Positions 21,902 through 31,304 are shown, numbered from the stretch's first letter. The stretch is 35,494 nt of DNA from a virus (IMGVR_UViG_3300042549_009684:1-35494); one strand, 5' to 3'. Notes: a model not told the origin generated them from the sequence alone. Made by a program: numbers and translations.

Positions 21902-24673
21902 TTATATTTGAATGTGAAAGTGATTACCAGTTGCAGCTTTTGTTTGCTCAGCATATTCATCTATATAAGAAAATTTAGGATTAGTTACTTTATATTTTTC
22001 TAATATAACAACTATTTTGTCTAATGTTTTTCTATCAGAAGGGGATACAGCAAAATCTACAGCATTACCTGATTTATGTTTACTAGGATAATTTACTTTA
22101 GGATTATACTGATGATAGTAATCATTTCCACCAGTAACAGTTACTTTAACAGTTGGTAATTCTTGTTTTATAAGTTTTAATACATCTGAAGCTGCTTTAG
22201 ATATAGCGGCAGTTATATCTATTCCACTACTATCTATTTCTTTTCCTTTTTCTCTATATCCTAATTGTGAAATAGTATTTCTTAAATTAGTAGCATTTAC
22301 ATTGTTTCTAGATTCTTCTCTATTTGCTGAAGATGGAGCGGCTATAGCTGGGTTAGTTCCATTACTATCAGTACTTGAAGGAATAACATCGTTTATTTCT
22401 GTTATAGTTGTAGATACTGTTTCTAAAGAAGTAGTCCAAATATTTTTTTCTATTCTATGAGTAACTCCAGTAATAAGAAATTTTAATACTGATGGATAGT
22501 TTTGAGGTAAAAATGAAGTATCTACTTTTACATTTTGATAAATTTTTACTCCTGATATTCCATCTAGAGTAAGGTTTAAACTAACTGGAAGAAATCCTTT
22601 ACTACTAACTGGAGCAGCTATTTTTTTACCTGATGCTAGGTTAAACAATGACTGGATATTTTGTTGGTATTCAATATATCTAGGAACTAAATCTGTATAT
22701 TGATCAAAGTCTTCTAAAGATTCAAAATTAAGATTTTTATATTGGTCAATATATTTAAGAAAAGCTTCTTCTAATAATTTATTGTCATCTTTAATTGTAT
22801 TTATTTTTTTATTTATATCTTTTATTTCATTACTTTCTTTACTATTAGTAGGGTAATCTAAGCTTTTATTCATTACGGGTTCTAATCCATAGTTCCATTT
22901 TGAAAATGCTGTAGCGTCTTCACCTACAACTGTTCCATTAGCTGTAGCTCCTATAGATAGCATAGAAACTAATTCATTACTTATTTTTGTTTGAAATGAA
23001 ATATCTCTTACAAAACCTGCAGATTGATTTTCAGTTCCATTATTGTAGTACCCATAAGCAAGTATTGTTGGTGGTTCTTCAGCTGTATTTGGATTCTTTT
23101 TAATTTCAGGAATTAATTGTTCACCATTAGGAATAGGAGTACCATCAATAATTAAAGCAGTGTTTGTATCTTCATCAATAACTAATTCTAATGAATTAAC
23201 ATTTCCTAAAGTTTTATTTATAGAAGATAAAATACTTTCTATTAAAGAATATAAATTAACCTTACCTCCATCATCTCTTAATTCAATTAGTTTTTGAATA
23301 ATAAAAGCAGTATTAACATATATATTCATTATTCTACCAGCTTGTGCCGTATAGTCAGGACTAATAACTTTAAATGATAAATCAAATATTGGATATTTAG
23401 ATAGCTCAGGAATAATGTCTACAGGTTGTTTTGCATTTCTAGATTTATAACGAATCCCTCCAATTAAACAAATTCTAGGATCAGAAGAAGCAACTTGATT
23501 TGGATCAGTATACATTAAATTAGTATCTCGATCTGTATCTATATTTAATAATGGGCTTGGTTTTTCTTTGTCTTCTACATTAGCTATAATTAAGCGTTTT
23601 TGAATATAATTTAAAAGTGCTCCTAGTCTTATGTAATATTTGTCTAATTTATTTGCATAAAGAAAATCTCCGTATTTAAAAATATCATTGTCTTCTTCAG
23701 TTATTTTTATAAATGATGAAGATACTCCCGAAGATGGTTTTGTAGCTGAGAATACTTTAAAAAATAATTTTCCTAATTCATGAGAGTTTTTATATTTTAT
23801 AACCCAGTCCTTATCTGTTTTGGGTTGAGAGTCTGTATTTGCAGATGCATCTTCTGGGGCATCACCAACATCAACTTTATCTTTAATATAAACATCCATT
23901 TTAAGGGATTCGACTACAGCTCCAATACTAATTAGCTTTAAAGTAATATCGTAAGAACCATTTTTATTAAATGTCCAACTAAAATTAACTACACGACCAT
24001 ACATTGCATCATAGTTACCAGCAGATTCTTTTCTTTTATCTGCAAGAGTTCTTAACAAGTCACTGTCAGTTTTAAATCTATCTGCAGCCGTAGCTCCAAC
24101 AAATTTAGAAGCAACACTGTAATTAGGAGAATTAGTTTCTATAGCTCCATTTTTATTAACTACTATTGTGTGTCCCCACTCTAATAGTACTGGAAAGCCT
24201 AAACGTAAATAAAGTAAATCAATTATTTCTAATTGAACTCGATTCCAGGCTTTTAATTGAATTGTTCCTTCTCTAATTGAACCTCTATTTCTAAATTTAG
24301 TTTCACAAGAAGTAATACCAGGCATAGGTCTTAATCCATAAGCATTTCCCCCCATACCATAAGCGTATTTGTTTACAAAAGAATTTGTTCTATCTATGCC
24401 TGCAAACAAAGTACCATTAGTATCTGATGTGCCATTAAATAATATAAAGTTTTCTGCTAGTTTAGTACCTTTATAATCAGCAGGAATCCCTAAATCTGTT
24501 AAGCGTTTTTCATCAGCTATTAATGTTCCTGAGGTTAGTTTTATCCAACTAGTTTTTGAATTTAAGTATGAGAGTACTTCGTTTGTTCTATTGCGTCTAC
24601 CTTGAATTAGTTGTCGGTCAACTATTTGCTTGGCAACATATTTATCAAAATTTTCTCCTACTAAATTTGGCAT
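21902..24673 (-). CDS. Baseplate hub protein with C-terminal M15-type peptidase
   Basis: A 923-residue virion protein. The first about 750 residues are beta-rich with hub-like features (GIDRTNSF, FPVLLEWGHT, and near 710-745 a VKFLITGVTHRIEKNIWTTSLE segment typical of baseplate hubs). The last about 130 residues form a zinc DD-peptidase domain: KHKSGNAVDF near 863-872 (zinc His and Asp) and GNHFHIQI at the very end (second His). Such a domain would cut peptide cross-links of the host wall at the tail tip during DNA entry, analogous to T4 gp5 lysozyme. It starts 3 bases after the gp53-like gene. Peptidase motif confident; hub assignment from position and general pattern. Confidence 0.8.
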   Translation of the reverse strand: MPNLVGENFDKYVAKQIVDRQLIQGRRNRTNEVLSYLNSKTSWIKLTSGTLIADEKRLTDLGIPADYKGTKLAENFILFNGTSDTNGTLFAGIDRTNSFVNKYAYGMGGNAYGLRPMPGITSCETKFRNRGSIREGTIQLKAWNRVQLEIIDLLYLRLGFPVLLEWGHTIVVNKNGAIETNSPNYSVASKFVGATAADRFKTDSDLLRTLADKRKESAGNYDAMYGRVVNFSWTFNKNGSYDITLKLISIGAVVESLKMDVYIKDKVDVGDAPEDASANTDSQPKTDKDWVIKYKNSHELGKLFFKVFSATKPSSGVSSSFIKITEEDNDIFKYGDFLYANKLDKYYIRLGALLNYIQKRLIIANVEDKEKPSPLLNIDTDRDTNLMYTDPNQVASSDPRICLIGGIRYKSRNAKQPVDIIPELSKYPIFDLSFKVISPDYTAQAGRIMNIYVNTAFIIQKLIELRDDGGKVNLYSLIESILSSINKTLGNVNSLELVIDEDTNTALIIDGTPIPNGEQLIPEIKKNPNTAEEPPTILAYGYYNNGTENQSAGFVRDISFQTKISNELVSMLSIGATANGTVVGEDATAFSKWNYGLEPVMNKSLDYPTNSKESNEIKDINKKINTIKDDNKLLEEAFLKYIDQYKNLNFESLEDFDQYTDLVPRYIEYQQNIQSLFNLASGKKIAAPVSSKGFLPVSLNLTLDGISGVKIYQNVKVDTSFLPQNYPSVLKFLITGVTHRIEKNIWTTSLETVSTTITEINDVIPSSTDSNGTNPAIAAPSSANREESRNNVNATNLRNTISQLGYREKGKEIDSSGIDITAAISKAASDVLKLIKQELPTVKVTVTGGNDYYHQYNPKVNYPSKHKSGNAVDFAVSPSDRKTLDKIVVILEKYKVTNPKFSYIDEYAEQTKAATGNHFHIQI

Positions 24674-24676
24674 AAC

Positions 24677-24973
24677 TTATGAATTTATTCTATTGTAATT
24701 TTCTATAATATTTGATATATTTGAAGGAATCCTTAATTGAATACCTTCAGGTATTAATAATGAGTTTTGAGATAAAGAATCATTTGCTATAGATATTATC
24801 CACCACAATGATTCATCTTGGTAATATTGAAGTGCTAAAACATCAAATCTATCTCCTTGAACTGTAGTAACATAAGTATCATTTTCATCCAAAGGAATTT
24901 CAGGATACCTAACTGTTCTATAAACAGGCTTTTTATTTATTTTTGTTACTGGTATATTTTGGTAACGATTCAT
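24677..24973 (-). CDS. Baseplate wedge protein, gp53/LysM-like
   Basis: A 98-residue protein with a LysM-like core: VTTVQGDRFDVLALQYYQDESLWWIISIAND followed by IPEGIQLRIP. This pattern is shared by T4 gp53 and small baseplate LysM proteins, where it is structural rather than wall-binding. Its ATG overlaps the last base of the preceding 700-residue gene. T4 gp53 is longer (196), so this is the core domain only. Confidence 0.78.
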   Translation of the reverse strand: MNRYQNIPVTKINKKPVYRTVRYPEIPLDENDTYVTTVQGDRFDVLALQYYQDESLWWIISIANDSLSQNSLLIPEGIQLRIPSNISNIIENYNRINS

Positions 24974-27075
24974 TATATATCTTGAGGATTTTCTTTAGTA
25001 TCATTAGCATTAGCTGCTTCATTTTGTAAATCTTTTAAAGTAATATTTGGTGTAGTATAGTTACTTAAATCACCTGCTTGATGACCTTTAGTACTTAATG
25101 CTATATATTTAGATTTTTGGTTATCATGATCTAAAACTTTTCTAGGTACAAATGGATGAATTGGAGTAAAGCTAAAACCAGTTACTTTAATCATGTGAGG
25201 TAACTCTTTAACTGTTGAATCGTATGTACTATCACTATTACCATCATCATCTATTCCTATTTCCCAAGAAGCATTATCAACTATATCATAAGTTAAACTA
25301 GTAATAAACCCAGGTAATTCACGAAGATATCCTCCAACTGTTAATTGAACTAAAGGACCTCTCATTAAACCATATCCACTATAATCTGGGGCTAAATTTG
25401 ATGCTAAGTAATTTAATTTTTTATACATTGGAATTAATTCAATTTTTGATTGAGCTGCTATGGTAAACGATAATGAAATTTTTCTATCAAATCCATCGTA
25501 AGTGTAAAAATTTTCACCTCTTCCAACATATTGAGCTGGGCTCCAATTTCCTGTATAGGCATCATTAAAGCTATCTAAAAATGCTCTAAAATGTATGTAT
25601 ACTTTTTTATTAGGATCAGTATTATCTATAGCTGCTATTCTAAATTGAACTAAATCATTTGTTACTTTTGCATCTGTTGGACCTGATGATTTATATAAAG
25701 GTAAAACAGTTATTTGATCAAATGAATTTTGAGAAGCTGCTCCATAGTAAGTAGAAGGTTTGTTGTTGCTATCTAAAGTACCTATTCCTTTAGTATATGA
25801 GGTTAGGTTTTTTCCAAATTTATTTCCTGGGTCTCCTAAGTTAACTCTATTTTCAATGTTTTGAGTAGCATAATCTGGGGAGTTAGGGACTAAAAGTTCT
25901 AAAGCTGTTTTAAGGGTACTATCAAATTTTGCTTTTTCTCTTAATGTGGCTCTAAAATCTTTTATTTTTTTAGTATCTAACCAGTATGTAGTACTATTTG
26001 TAAGTTCATCTTGAGTATAAACTGCAGTTTTAACAGGGCCGGTAACAATAACTTCATCATAAGTTGCAAATGCAGTATTAGTATCAGTCGCATCTGTAAT
26101 ATATTGAGAAGTTGAAGATCCTGAGTATGGGGTAGTAGAGATTGATTGGGGACCAGAACTAATTTCTAAAGATCCAGATGAATTAGGATATAATTTTTTA
26201 TATATAGTTGATGCTCCTAAAGGTTTTTTTATTTGAGAAATATATGCTTCATCTTCTCTATTAGTTAAAGAATTTTTTAAACCATTTAAATAGTTAGGAT
26301 TTTTTCCATAATTTGGATTATTTGCTCCTGTTCTTTGATCTGCAAACTGGATGTTTGTTAATCCTATACCTAAAAAAGAACCAGGACCACCTTGATAACT
26401 TATTAAGTTAACATTATCTCCTCTAACACTTATAAGACCATTAGTTAAATATGAAGCTTTAGAATTATCTATTTTAACTCCATACAACGCAACTAATCTA
26501 TTGTCTGAGAGTGAGCTTAATGGATTTGCAGCTCCTCCAAGTAAATTTCCAGCAATTCCTGTTAATGAAGCTGCTCCTAAAGATAAGGCACTAATTACTC
26601 CTGCTATAGGAGATGAGTCATTAGTTACCACATCAGAATATGTACGTAATGAACCTAAACCACCAGGAATCGGGTTTAATCCCTGTTTATTTAAATGAAG
26701 ACCAAAAGCTGATACACCTGCCTGAGCTAGAGTAGACAGCGGTGTATAAACGCCTTCATTAACTAATTTACCACTAGCTTGAGTACGTACTGCTGTTCTA
26801 GAAAGTAAATTTTGTTTTGCAATGAATAATAACCCTGATGGGGTTTTTATGTCTGCAAAATATTTAGTTAATCTAGCTAAGTCATTAACAGTAGCCAATG
26901 GAGCACCTATTGGTCCTCCACGCAATATAAAATCACTGCCAAGAAAGTTAAAAGCAGGTGGTAAATTTACATTAAGTGGTGTTTTAATGTAAGGTTGATT
27001 ACTTGACCCTCCTCCTTCTCTATCATGACCATATTTTAAATCTTTGAAATTTGTTCTAAGATTTACTAATGACAT
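24973..27075 (-). CDS. Large baseplate/tail structural protein (700 aa)
   Basis: The N-terminal two thirds are Gly/Ser/Asn-rich without clear motif. The C-terminal third (about 500-660) shows a tube-type fold pattern: NWSPAQYVGRGENFYTYDGF, ISLSFTIAAQSKIELIPMYKKLNYLAS, LVQLTVGGYLRELPGFI and SLTYDIVDNASWEIG. This pattern occurs in tube-initiating baseplate proteins (the gp48/gp54 type), so it could cap the baseplate and seed the tube; inference only. It begins one base into the end of the 90-residue gene and ends at the gp53-like gene. Confidence 0.72.
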   Translation of the reverse strand: MSLVNLRTNFKDLKYGHDREGGGSSNQPYIKTPLNVNLPPAFNFLGSDFILRGGPIGAPLATVNDLARLTKYFADIKTPSGLLFIAKQNLLSRTAVRTQASGKLVNEGVYTPLSTLAQAGVSAFGLHLNKQGLNPIPGGLGSLRTYSDVVTNDSSPIAGVISALSLGAASLTGIAGNLLGGAANPLSSLSDNRLVALYGVKIDNSKASYLTNGLISVRGDNVNLISYQGGPGSFLGIGLTNIQFADQRTGANNPNYGKNPNYLNGLKNSLTNREDEAYISQIKKPLGASTIYKKLYPNSSGSLEISSGPQSISTTPYSGSSTSQYITDATDTNTAFATYDEVIVTGPVKTAVYTQDELTNSTTYWLDTKKIKDFRATLREKAKFDSTLKTALELLVPNSPDYATQNIENRVNLGDPGNKFGKNLTSYTKGIGTLDSNNKPSTYYGAASQNSFDQITVLPLYKSSGPTDAKVTNDLVQFRIAAIDNTDPNKKVYIHFRAFLDSFNDAYTGNWSPAQYVGRGENFYTYDGFDRKISLSFTIAAQSKIELIPMYKKLNYLASNLAPDYSGYGLMRGPLVQLTVGGYLRELPGFITSLTYDIVDNASWEIGIDDDGNSDSTYDSTVKELPHMIKVTGFSFTPIHPFVPRKVLDHDNQKSKYIALSTKGHQAGDLSNYTTPNITLKDLQNEAANANDTKENPQDI

Positions 27076-27347
27076 TATCCAGGTAAGTTATTGATGTACT
27101 GAGATGGAGTTATTCCGTTTGTATCTAATTGTGAAGGTTGAGGTAATACGTTGGGTGCACCATCAACATATTGTTGATATTGACCATTCACAGTAGAGAA
27201 ATTTGCTCCATTAAGTGAATATCCAGGAGCGCTACCATCAGCATGTAGTTTAGATTGTTGTGTAGCTAATATATTTGTTGCTACTGGGCCACCATTTGCA
27301 ATAGAATATGGAGAACCTTGAAGTGTTAGTTTATTTAATAATCCCAT
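27075..27347 (-). CDS. Small probable virion protein (90 aa)
   Basis: Gly-, Asn-, Gln- and Pro-rich low-complexity protein (MGLLNKLTLQGSPYSIANGG at the start, SQYINNLPG at the end). No motif. Between tape measure and a baseplate gene it is probably a minor structural or assembly protein. A late-type box precedes it by 20 bases. Confidence 0.65.
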   Translation of the reverse strand: MGLLNKLTLQGSPYSIANGGPVATNILATQQSKLHADGSAPGYSLNGANFSTVNGQYQQYVDGAPNVLPQPSQLDTNGITPSQYINNLPG

Positions 27348-27367
27348 GGTATTTTAATTTAAATTAA

Positions 27368-27381
27368 TTTATTATAAATAT
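27368..27381 (-). promoter_or_regulatory. Late-motif box before the 90-residue tail gene
   Basis: The minus strand reads ATATTTATAATAAA, the consensus form of the motif, 20 bases before the ATG at 27347. It overlaps the last codon of the tape measure gene. Confidence 0.4.
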
Positions 27382-30152
27382 TATTGAATTCTAGAAGTAC
27401 CTACAGTTAAAGCAGTACCTACTTTAGTAGAGTCTAAATAGACATGGCCTTCTTTATTTAAAATTCCCATTAAATGTTTGTTTTGTTCTTTCATAGCATC
27501 TAACATATTTTTTAATATTGTTATTGAATTTGCTCCTAAATACATTTCTCCTGTATCTACTTGTGCTAAACCACCACGAGTTACTAATCCCCCAACATTT
27601 AATTTTTCAATCTCAACATCTTTTTGATCTTCAATAATATCTTCTGTATAGCTTTGTGGATTAGTTCTTATATCTGTTATTAATTCTTTATTAGGTATAA
27701 CAGTTGATGAATCAGGATGAAGTTTTCTATATATAGCTCTAGCGTTTGCAACATTATCAGTATCCATATTACTAATACCTAAACCAAATCCTGCTGTGTC
27801 AATACCAACCATTTTAGGTATAGATTCTAATAAACTTAAACCAGAGCCTCCTAAAGATTCTAACCAGCCTCCAAATCCAGTTCCCCTGGTTTTTTCTTCT
27901 GAGAAGAAATCAAACTGGTCTTTTACTGTTCCTAAAACTGATCCTATTCCACTTCCTCCTAAAACTTTACCTGCTATATTACCAGCTATTTTTCCTCCAC
28001 CTTTTAATAAACCTTTACCTAAAGCTTTAGTAGTTATTCCACTTCCAGCTTTAGTAAAAGTAGCTCCTCCTTGTCGAGCTAAAGCTTTCATCATAGTACC
28101 AGGCTTACTTAGTTTTTTAAGAAAGCTAGCAGGTTTAGAACCTCCTAATCCTAAATTTCCTGCATCACCTATACCTTCACCATCTCCACCTAATCCTCCA
28201 CCTAATCCTCCACCCATATTTACTACTTCAACTTTCTGTACTTTGCCTCTTCCAAATATTCCTTTAATAACATTTATTGCTCCCATTATACCTGCAGCGG
28301 CTGTAATTACACCTAATCCAAATCCAGCAACTTTAAGTATAGCTGCTACAGTTGGATTGTTTAAAAAGTCAGTTAATTTTAATAAGTACCTAGATACTTT
28401 TTCCATTAATGGAGCAATTCCACTTTTAAAGGCGTTACTTGCTTTTTCAAATCCAGCTTGAGCCTTTGCAGCATTATCTAATTCCATTTTAGATAGTTCA
28501 AATTCTTTTCTACCAAACATAGCTTTTTCTAAAGCAGAAGCTTTTTCCATATCTCCTGCTTCTTTAGCTTTTTTAATTTCTTCTTGGTATAGTTTAGCTT
28601 GACCTTGATCTAACTTATTTATTTCTTGTTTTTTTCTTAAAGTATCGGTAAATTCATCAACACCCATTCCTGCTGCTTTAGCAAGAGATTCTTGTTGAAT
28701 AACATTTAATTTAGTAAATTCACTTAAACCACCTACTTGCCTAGCAATTTCTTCAGCAGCTCCTGCTGAGTCACCTTGCAATGCTAAGTATCTGGCTTTT
28801 TCTAGGTTTAGGTTTTTACCTGTTAATAATTCTGCTTCTAATTCGTTAGTAATTGAGTCTTCAAAATTAAGTAATCCTCTAGATATGTTTTGAGCTTGTT
28901 GTAAACTCATACCTAATTTTTGAGTTTGAACTACTGCTTTAGCTATGTTTTCAGGATTTCCTTTATATTGAGCATATAACTGTCCACTTACTTTAGCTAC
29001 TTCTTGTATTACTTTTTTATTACTTAAATTTCCTTTTGTTTGTTTAGCAACTGAGTTAACTATATCTTCAGCTGATCTTCCACTTATTGCTGAGAAACTA
29101 GCATATGCCGCTGCTTCATCAGTTGTGAGTCCTAATTTTTGAGTTAAATTAGTATAATCTTCTAATTGTTTAGAAGAATACATATTTGCTAATCCTAATG
29201 CATCATTTAATTCATTAGTAGCTTTAACAAAATTTTGTTGCGTTGCTAGAATATCTTTTGATGCTACTGAAGCATCCATCAGTCTTTGGGCTTCTAAACT
29301 AGCATAATTGTAATTTATAGCCTGGTTTTTACTAATCTCGTATATTGATTTACTATATTCGTTACCATAACTAACTAGCATTTTTAAACCTTTAACAAAT
29401 AAGCCTAATTGAATTAAAGGATCTTTTAATGTTCCAAAAGCCGCTTTAAGAGAAGCACCAATACCCGTAGTAAATGTTTTCCATTTACTACCTGATTCGG
29501 CTGCCTCTCTCATTTGTTTATTTATATTTTCAATTTCATCACTTTGTACACCTATTTTTTGGAGTGCACCTGAGATTCCTTGAAATAGTTTACCTGTAAC
29601 TCCTAGTGTTTTTTGGATTTTGATTTCTTTTTCAAGGCGTTTTTCTGTTTGTTTTAATAAATCTTCAGTTACATCATATTCTGATTTTAGATTATTTAAG
29701 ATTGTTGCTTCAACTTCAGTTAATTCTTTTTTAGCTTCTAATTTTCGTACTATTGACTCAAGATTAGCTTGTTCTAATTTAATTTGTTTAAAACTGTTTT
29801 CAAGTTGTTTTTTGTTTAATTGAGCAATACCTTTAATATCACCTGAAAGTTTTTCTGCTATTCCTTTTAATTGAGTAAAAGATTTAGCTGCTTCTTTTGA
29901 AGGATCAACAAACTTTGGTTTCCATTCACTTACTATATTTTTAATACTTTCAGCAATACCACCAAATCCTGTTTCTAAATCTAAAGCTGCTATTTTAGCT
30001 TCTTCTAAATACATTTTCAGTACTTTTATACCATCAGCAGTTTCACTAAATGAACTTGATGAGACTTTTTTCTTACCTAATTGCTCATAAAGCTTGTTAA
30101 GCTCAATTAAGTCTTTTTTCATTTGAGCAATATCTTTTGGATCTAGTGCCAT
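27381..30152 (-). CDS. Tail tape measure protein
   Basis: A 923-residue protein placed after the tube gene and its assembly-chaperone gene. Features are those of tape measures: long heptad-rich helices (about 1-190 and again 440-590, such as YQEEIKKAKEAGDMEKASALEKAMFGRKEFEL), one hydrophobic segment at about 600-635 (AAILKVAGFGLGVITAAAGIMG), a Gly-rich stretch after it, and a globular C-terminus. It sets tail length and passes into or across the host membrane during DNA ejection. Length is well above T4 gp29 (590), predicting a longer tail if the helix-to-length rule holds. Confidence 0.87.
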   Translation of the reverse strand: MALDPKDIAQMKKDLIELNKLYEQLGKKKVSSSSFSETADGIKVLKMYLEEAKIAALDLETGFGGIAESIKNIVSEWKPKFVDPSKEAAKSFTQLKGIAEKLSGDIKGIAQLNKKQLENSFKQIKLEQANLESIVRKLEAKKELTEVEATILNNLKSEYDVTEDLLKQTEKRLEKEIKIQKTLGVTGKLFQGISGALQKIGVQSDEIENINKQMREAAESGSKWKTFTTGIGASLKAAFGTLKDPLIQLGLFVKGLKMLVSYGNEYSKSIYEISKNQAINYNYASLEAQRLMDASVASKDILATQQNFVKATNELNDALGLANMYSSKQLEDYTNLTQKLGLTTDEAAAYASFSAISGRSAEDIVNSVAKQTKGNLSNKKVIQEVAKVSGQLYAQYKGNPENIAKAVVQTQKLGMSLQQAQNISRGLLNFEDSITNELEAELLTGKNLNLEKARYLALQGDSAGAAEEIARQVGGLSEFTKLNVIQQESLAKAAGMGVDEFTDTLRKKQEINKLDQGQAKLYQEEIKKAKEAGDMEKASALEKAMFGRKEFELSKMELDNAAKAQAGFEKASNAFKSGIAPLMEKVSRYLLKLTDFLNNPTVAAILKVAGFGLGVITAAAGIMGAINVIKGIFGRGKVQKVEVVNMGGGLGGGLGGDGEGIGDAGNLGLGGSKPASFLKKLSKPGTMMKALARQGGATFTKAGSGITTKALGKGLLKGGGKIAGNIAGKVLGGSGIGSVLGTVKDQFDFFSEEKTRGTGFGGWLESLGGSGLSLLESIPKMVGIDTAGFGLGISNMDTDNVANARAIYRKLHPDSSTVIPNKELITDIRTNPQSYTEDIIEDQKDVEIEKLNVGGLVTRGGLAQVDTGEMYLGANSITILKNMLDAMKEQNKHLMGILNKEGHVYLDSTKVGTALTVGTSRIQ

Positions 30153-30165
30153 CTATATAATGTAA

Positions 30166-30180
30166 GTTTACTATAAATAT
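30166..30180 (-). promoter_or_regulatory. Late-motif box before the tape measure gene
   Basis: The minus strand reads ATATTTATAGTAAAC, one mismatch from the motif consensus, 13 bases upstream of ATG 30152. Confidence 0.4.
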
Positions 30181-30189
30181 TAGTAAATA

Positions 30190-30489
30190 TTATTTTTTAG
30201 TTGAAGTAGGAGTATACGAGACTGGTTTTTTAGCAGCAGTTTTTACAAAATTAGGTACTTGGGTTTTAGCAGCTGTTGCAGTTTCACCAGATTTATTAGT
30301 CCATGATTCTTCAGCTTCTTCTGCTTGTGTATTTTGGTTTTTGTAGTATTCTTTCATTTTGTTAAACGTGAATAAACGTAACCAAATAGGCATATTGTAA
30401 ACAGTTTCCCAATCGTATCCACCATTACCGTGGAATATTATTTCATGAATTGTATTAAAAAGTGATAATCTATATTCCGGAGTCAGGCC
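30190..30489 (-). CDS. Frameshift extension of the tail assembly protein (99 aa)
   Basis: This frame opens behind a stop near 30516 and has no ATG, GTG or TTG before the Met at 30393, yet its upstream part reads as good protein: GLTPEYRLSLFNTIHEIIFH, then GNGGYDWETVYNMPIWLRLF, continuing into KMKEYYKNQ and an Ala/Lys/Thr-rich tail. It therefore seems to be reached by a +1 shift from the gp26-like gene at the T7 run, giving a fusion of 256 + 99 = 355 residues. Starting at the Met at 30393 (67 residues) is possible but lacks an AT-rich leader and leaves conserved-looking sequence untranslated. The layout equals the G/GT chaperone pair between tube and tape measure of lambda. Confidence 0.72.
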   Translation of the reverse strand, partial: GLTPEYRLSLFNTIHEIIFHGNGGYDWETVYNMPIWLRLFTFNKMKEYYKNQNTQAEEAEESWTNKSGETATAAKTQVPNFVKTAAKKPVSYTPTSTKK

Positions 30490-31258
30490 AAAAAAAGCTA
30501 ATCCCGATTGGGATATTTACGCCCTCCTCAACGTAATCTTCACTTACATATGTAAATTCTAATTTTATTCCTGGGATTATTGATGAGATATGTTCTCTTA
30601 ATGCTCGAGAATCTTTAGCTAAAAGATAGTTATCTACAAATTCTCTAATTGTTTTTAAGCTTTTATCTCCATTAACTGAAGTAATAATATGTTTCCATCT
30701 AGTAGATACTTCAGGATTTGCTTTAGGATCTATTTTTTTTAAACCTTGTAAATCTTGGTCGATTTTTTTCTCATCTCCATGAGTTAAAAGTTTAAAAGTT
30801 ATTTGGTTTTTAGTATGAGGTAATGTAAATGAAAATTCATTAGTGTGAGGAGTTTTAATTAAACTTTCATCTAAATGTTTTTCTTCTAATGTAGTTAAGT
30901 CAACTATAACATCTTCTGAAATTCCTGTTGAATTTGGAGCATATTTAAATTTATAATCTTTACCATACCCTAATATTCTAGATGCTATCATTACAGCATC
31001 TTTATCACATATGAGTAAATCATCATAATTGATTTTAGATATAATCATTGATTGTAATAATTTATCAATTACTGTACCTTGTTTAATGTAATTTTGGTTT
31101 GTTAAGATATCTTCTTCTTTAGCAGTCATATACTTCATTTCAATTCTTCCTGAAGCTAAAGGACTGTCTGCTGGGTAAAGTAAACCTTTTGAAGGTAATT
31201 CAATTGTTTCTGTTGGAAAATTAAATTTGGCTGTTTCTTGAGTTGTAACTGGTTCCAT
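30470..31258 (-). CDS. Baseplate/tail assembly protein, gp26-like (probable chaperone)
   Basis: Resembles the T4 gp26 family (T4 baseplate protein): FNFPTETIELPSKGLLYPADSPL, MKYMTAKEEDILTNQNYIKQG and TVIDKLLQSMI at the N-terminus, then NEFSFTLPHTKNQITFKLLTHGDEK. It ends in VNIPIGISFFWPDSGI at a TAG (30472-30470). Its position between the tail tube and tape measure is that of tail assembly chaperones, which coat the tape measure before tube polymerisation. Shortly before its stop lies a T7 run in the codons TTT TTT TGG, where a fraction of ribosomes may shift into the frame at 30190-30489. Length 262 (T4 gp26: about 208). Confidence 0.82.
   Translation of the reverse strand: MEPVTTQETAKFNFPTETIELPSKGLLYPADSPLASGRIEMKYMTAKEEDILTNQNYIKQGTVIDKLLQSMIISKINYDDLLICDKDAVMIASRILGYGKDYKFKYAPNSTGISEDVIVDLTTLEEKHLDESLIKTPHTNEFSFTLPHTKNQITFKLLTHGDEKKIDQDLQGLKKIDPKANPEVSTRWKHIITSVNGDKSLKTIREFVDNYLLAKDSRALREHISSIIPGIKLEFTYVSEDYVEEGVNIPIGISFFWPDSGI
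30488..30514 (-). promoter_or_regulatory. Candidate +1 frameshift site with upstream hairpin
   Basis: The minus strand carries AGC TTT TTT TGG (30499-30488). If the Phe-tRNA on TTT slips one base forward (TTT-T), reading continues GGC CTG ACT CCG in the extension frame. A perfect 5-bp hairpin ATCCC-AATC-GGGAT (30514-30501) ends 4 bases before the T-run. Slip direction is deduced from frames; the hairpin's role is guesswork. Confidence 0.55.
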
Positions 31259-31277
31259 AATTCTTATTTAAATAACT

Positions 31278-31298
31278 TTATTGTTTATTATACATATT
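31278..31298 (-). promoter_or_regulatory. Late-motif box before the gp26-like gene
   Basis: The minus strand reads AATATGTATAATAAACAATAA, almost identical to the box before the tube gene, 19 bases upstream of ATG 31258 and just behind the tube-gene terminator. Confidence 0.45.
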
Positions 31299-31304
31299 GT
31301 AAGA

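Noticed and set aside
27796-28461. A 221-codon open frame on the plus strand, proline-rich
   Set aside because: It lies wholly inside the tape measure gene on the other strand; the proline richness is the mirror of Gly/Leu/Lys codons there, and it has no leader or neighbours on its strand.
30190-30393. An independent 67-residue gene starting at Met 30393
   Set aside because: No AT-rich leader precedes this ATG and about 30 protein-like codons in the same frame directly upstream would be left unexplained; the frameshift reading explains both.
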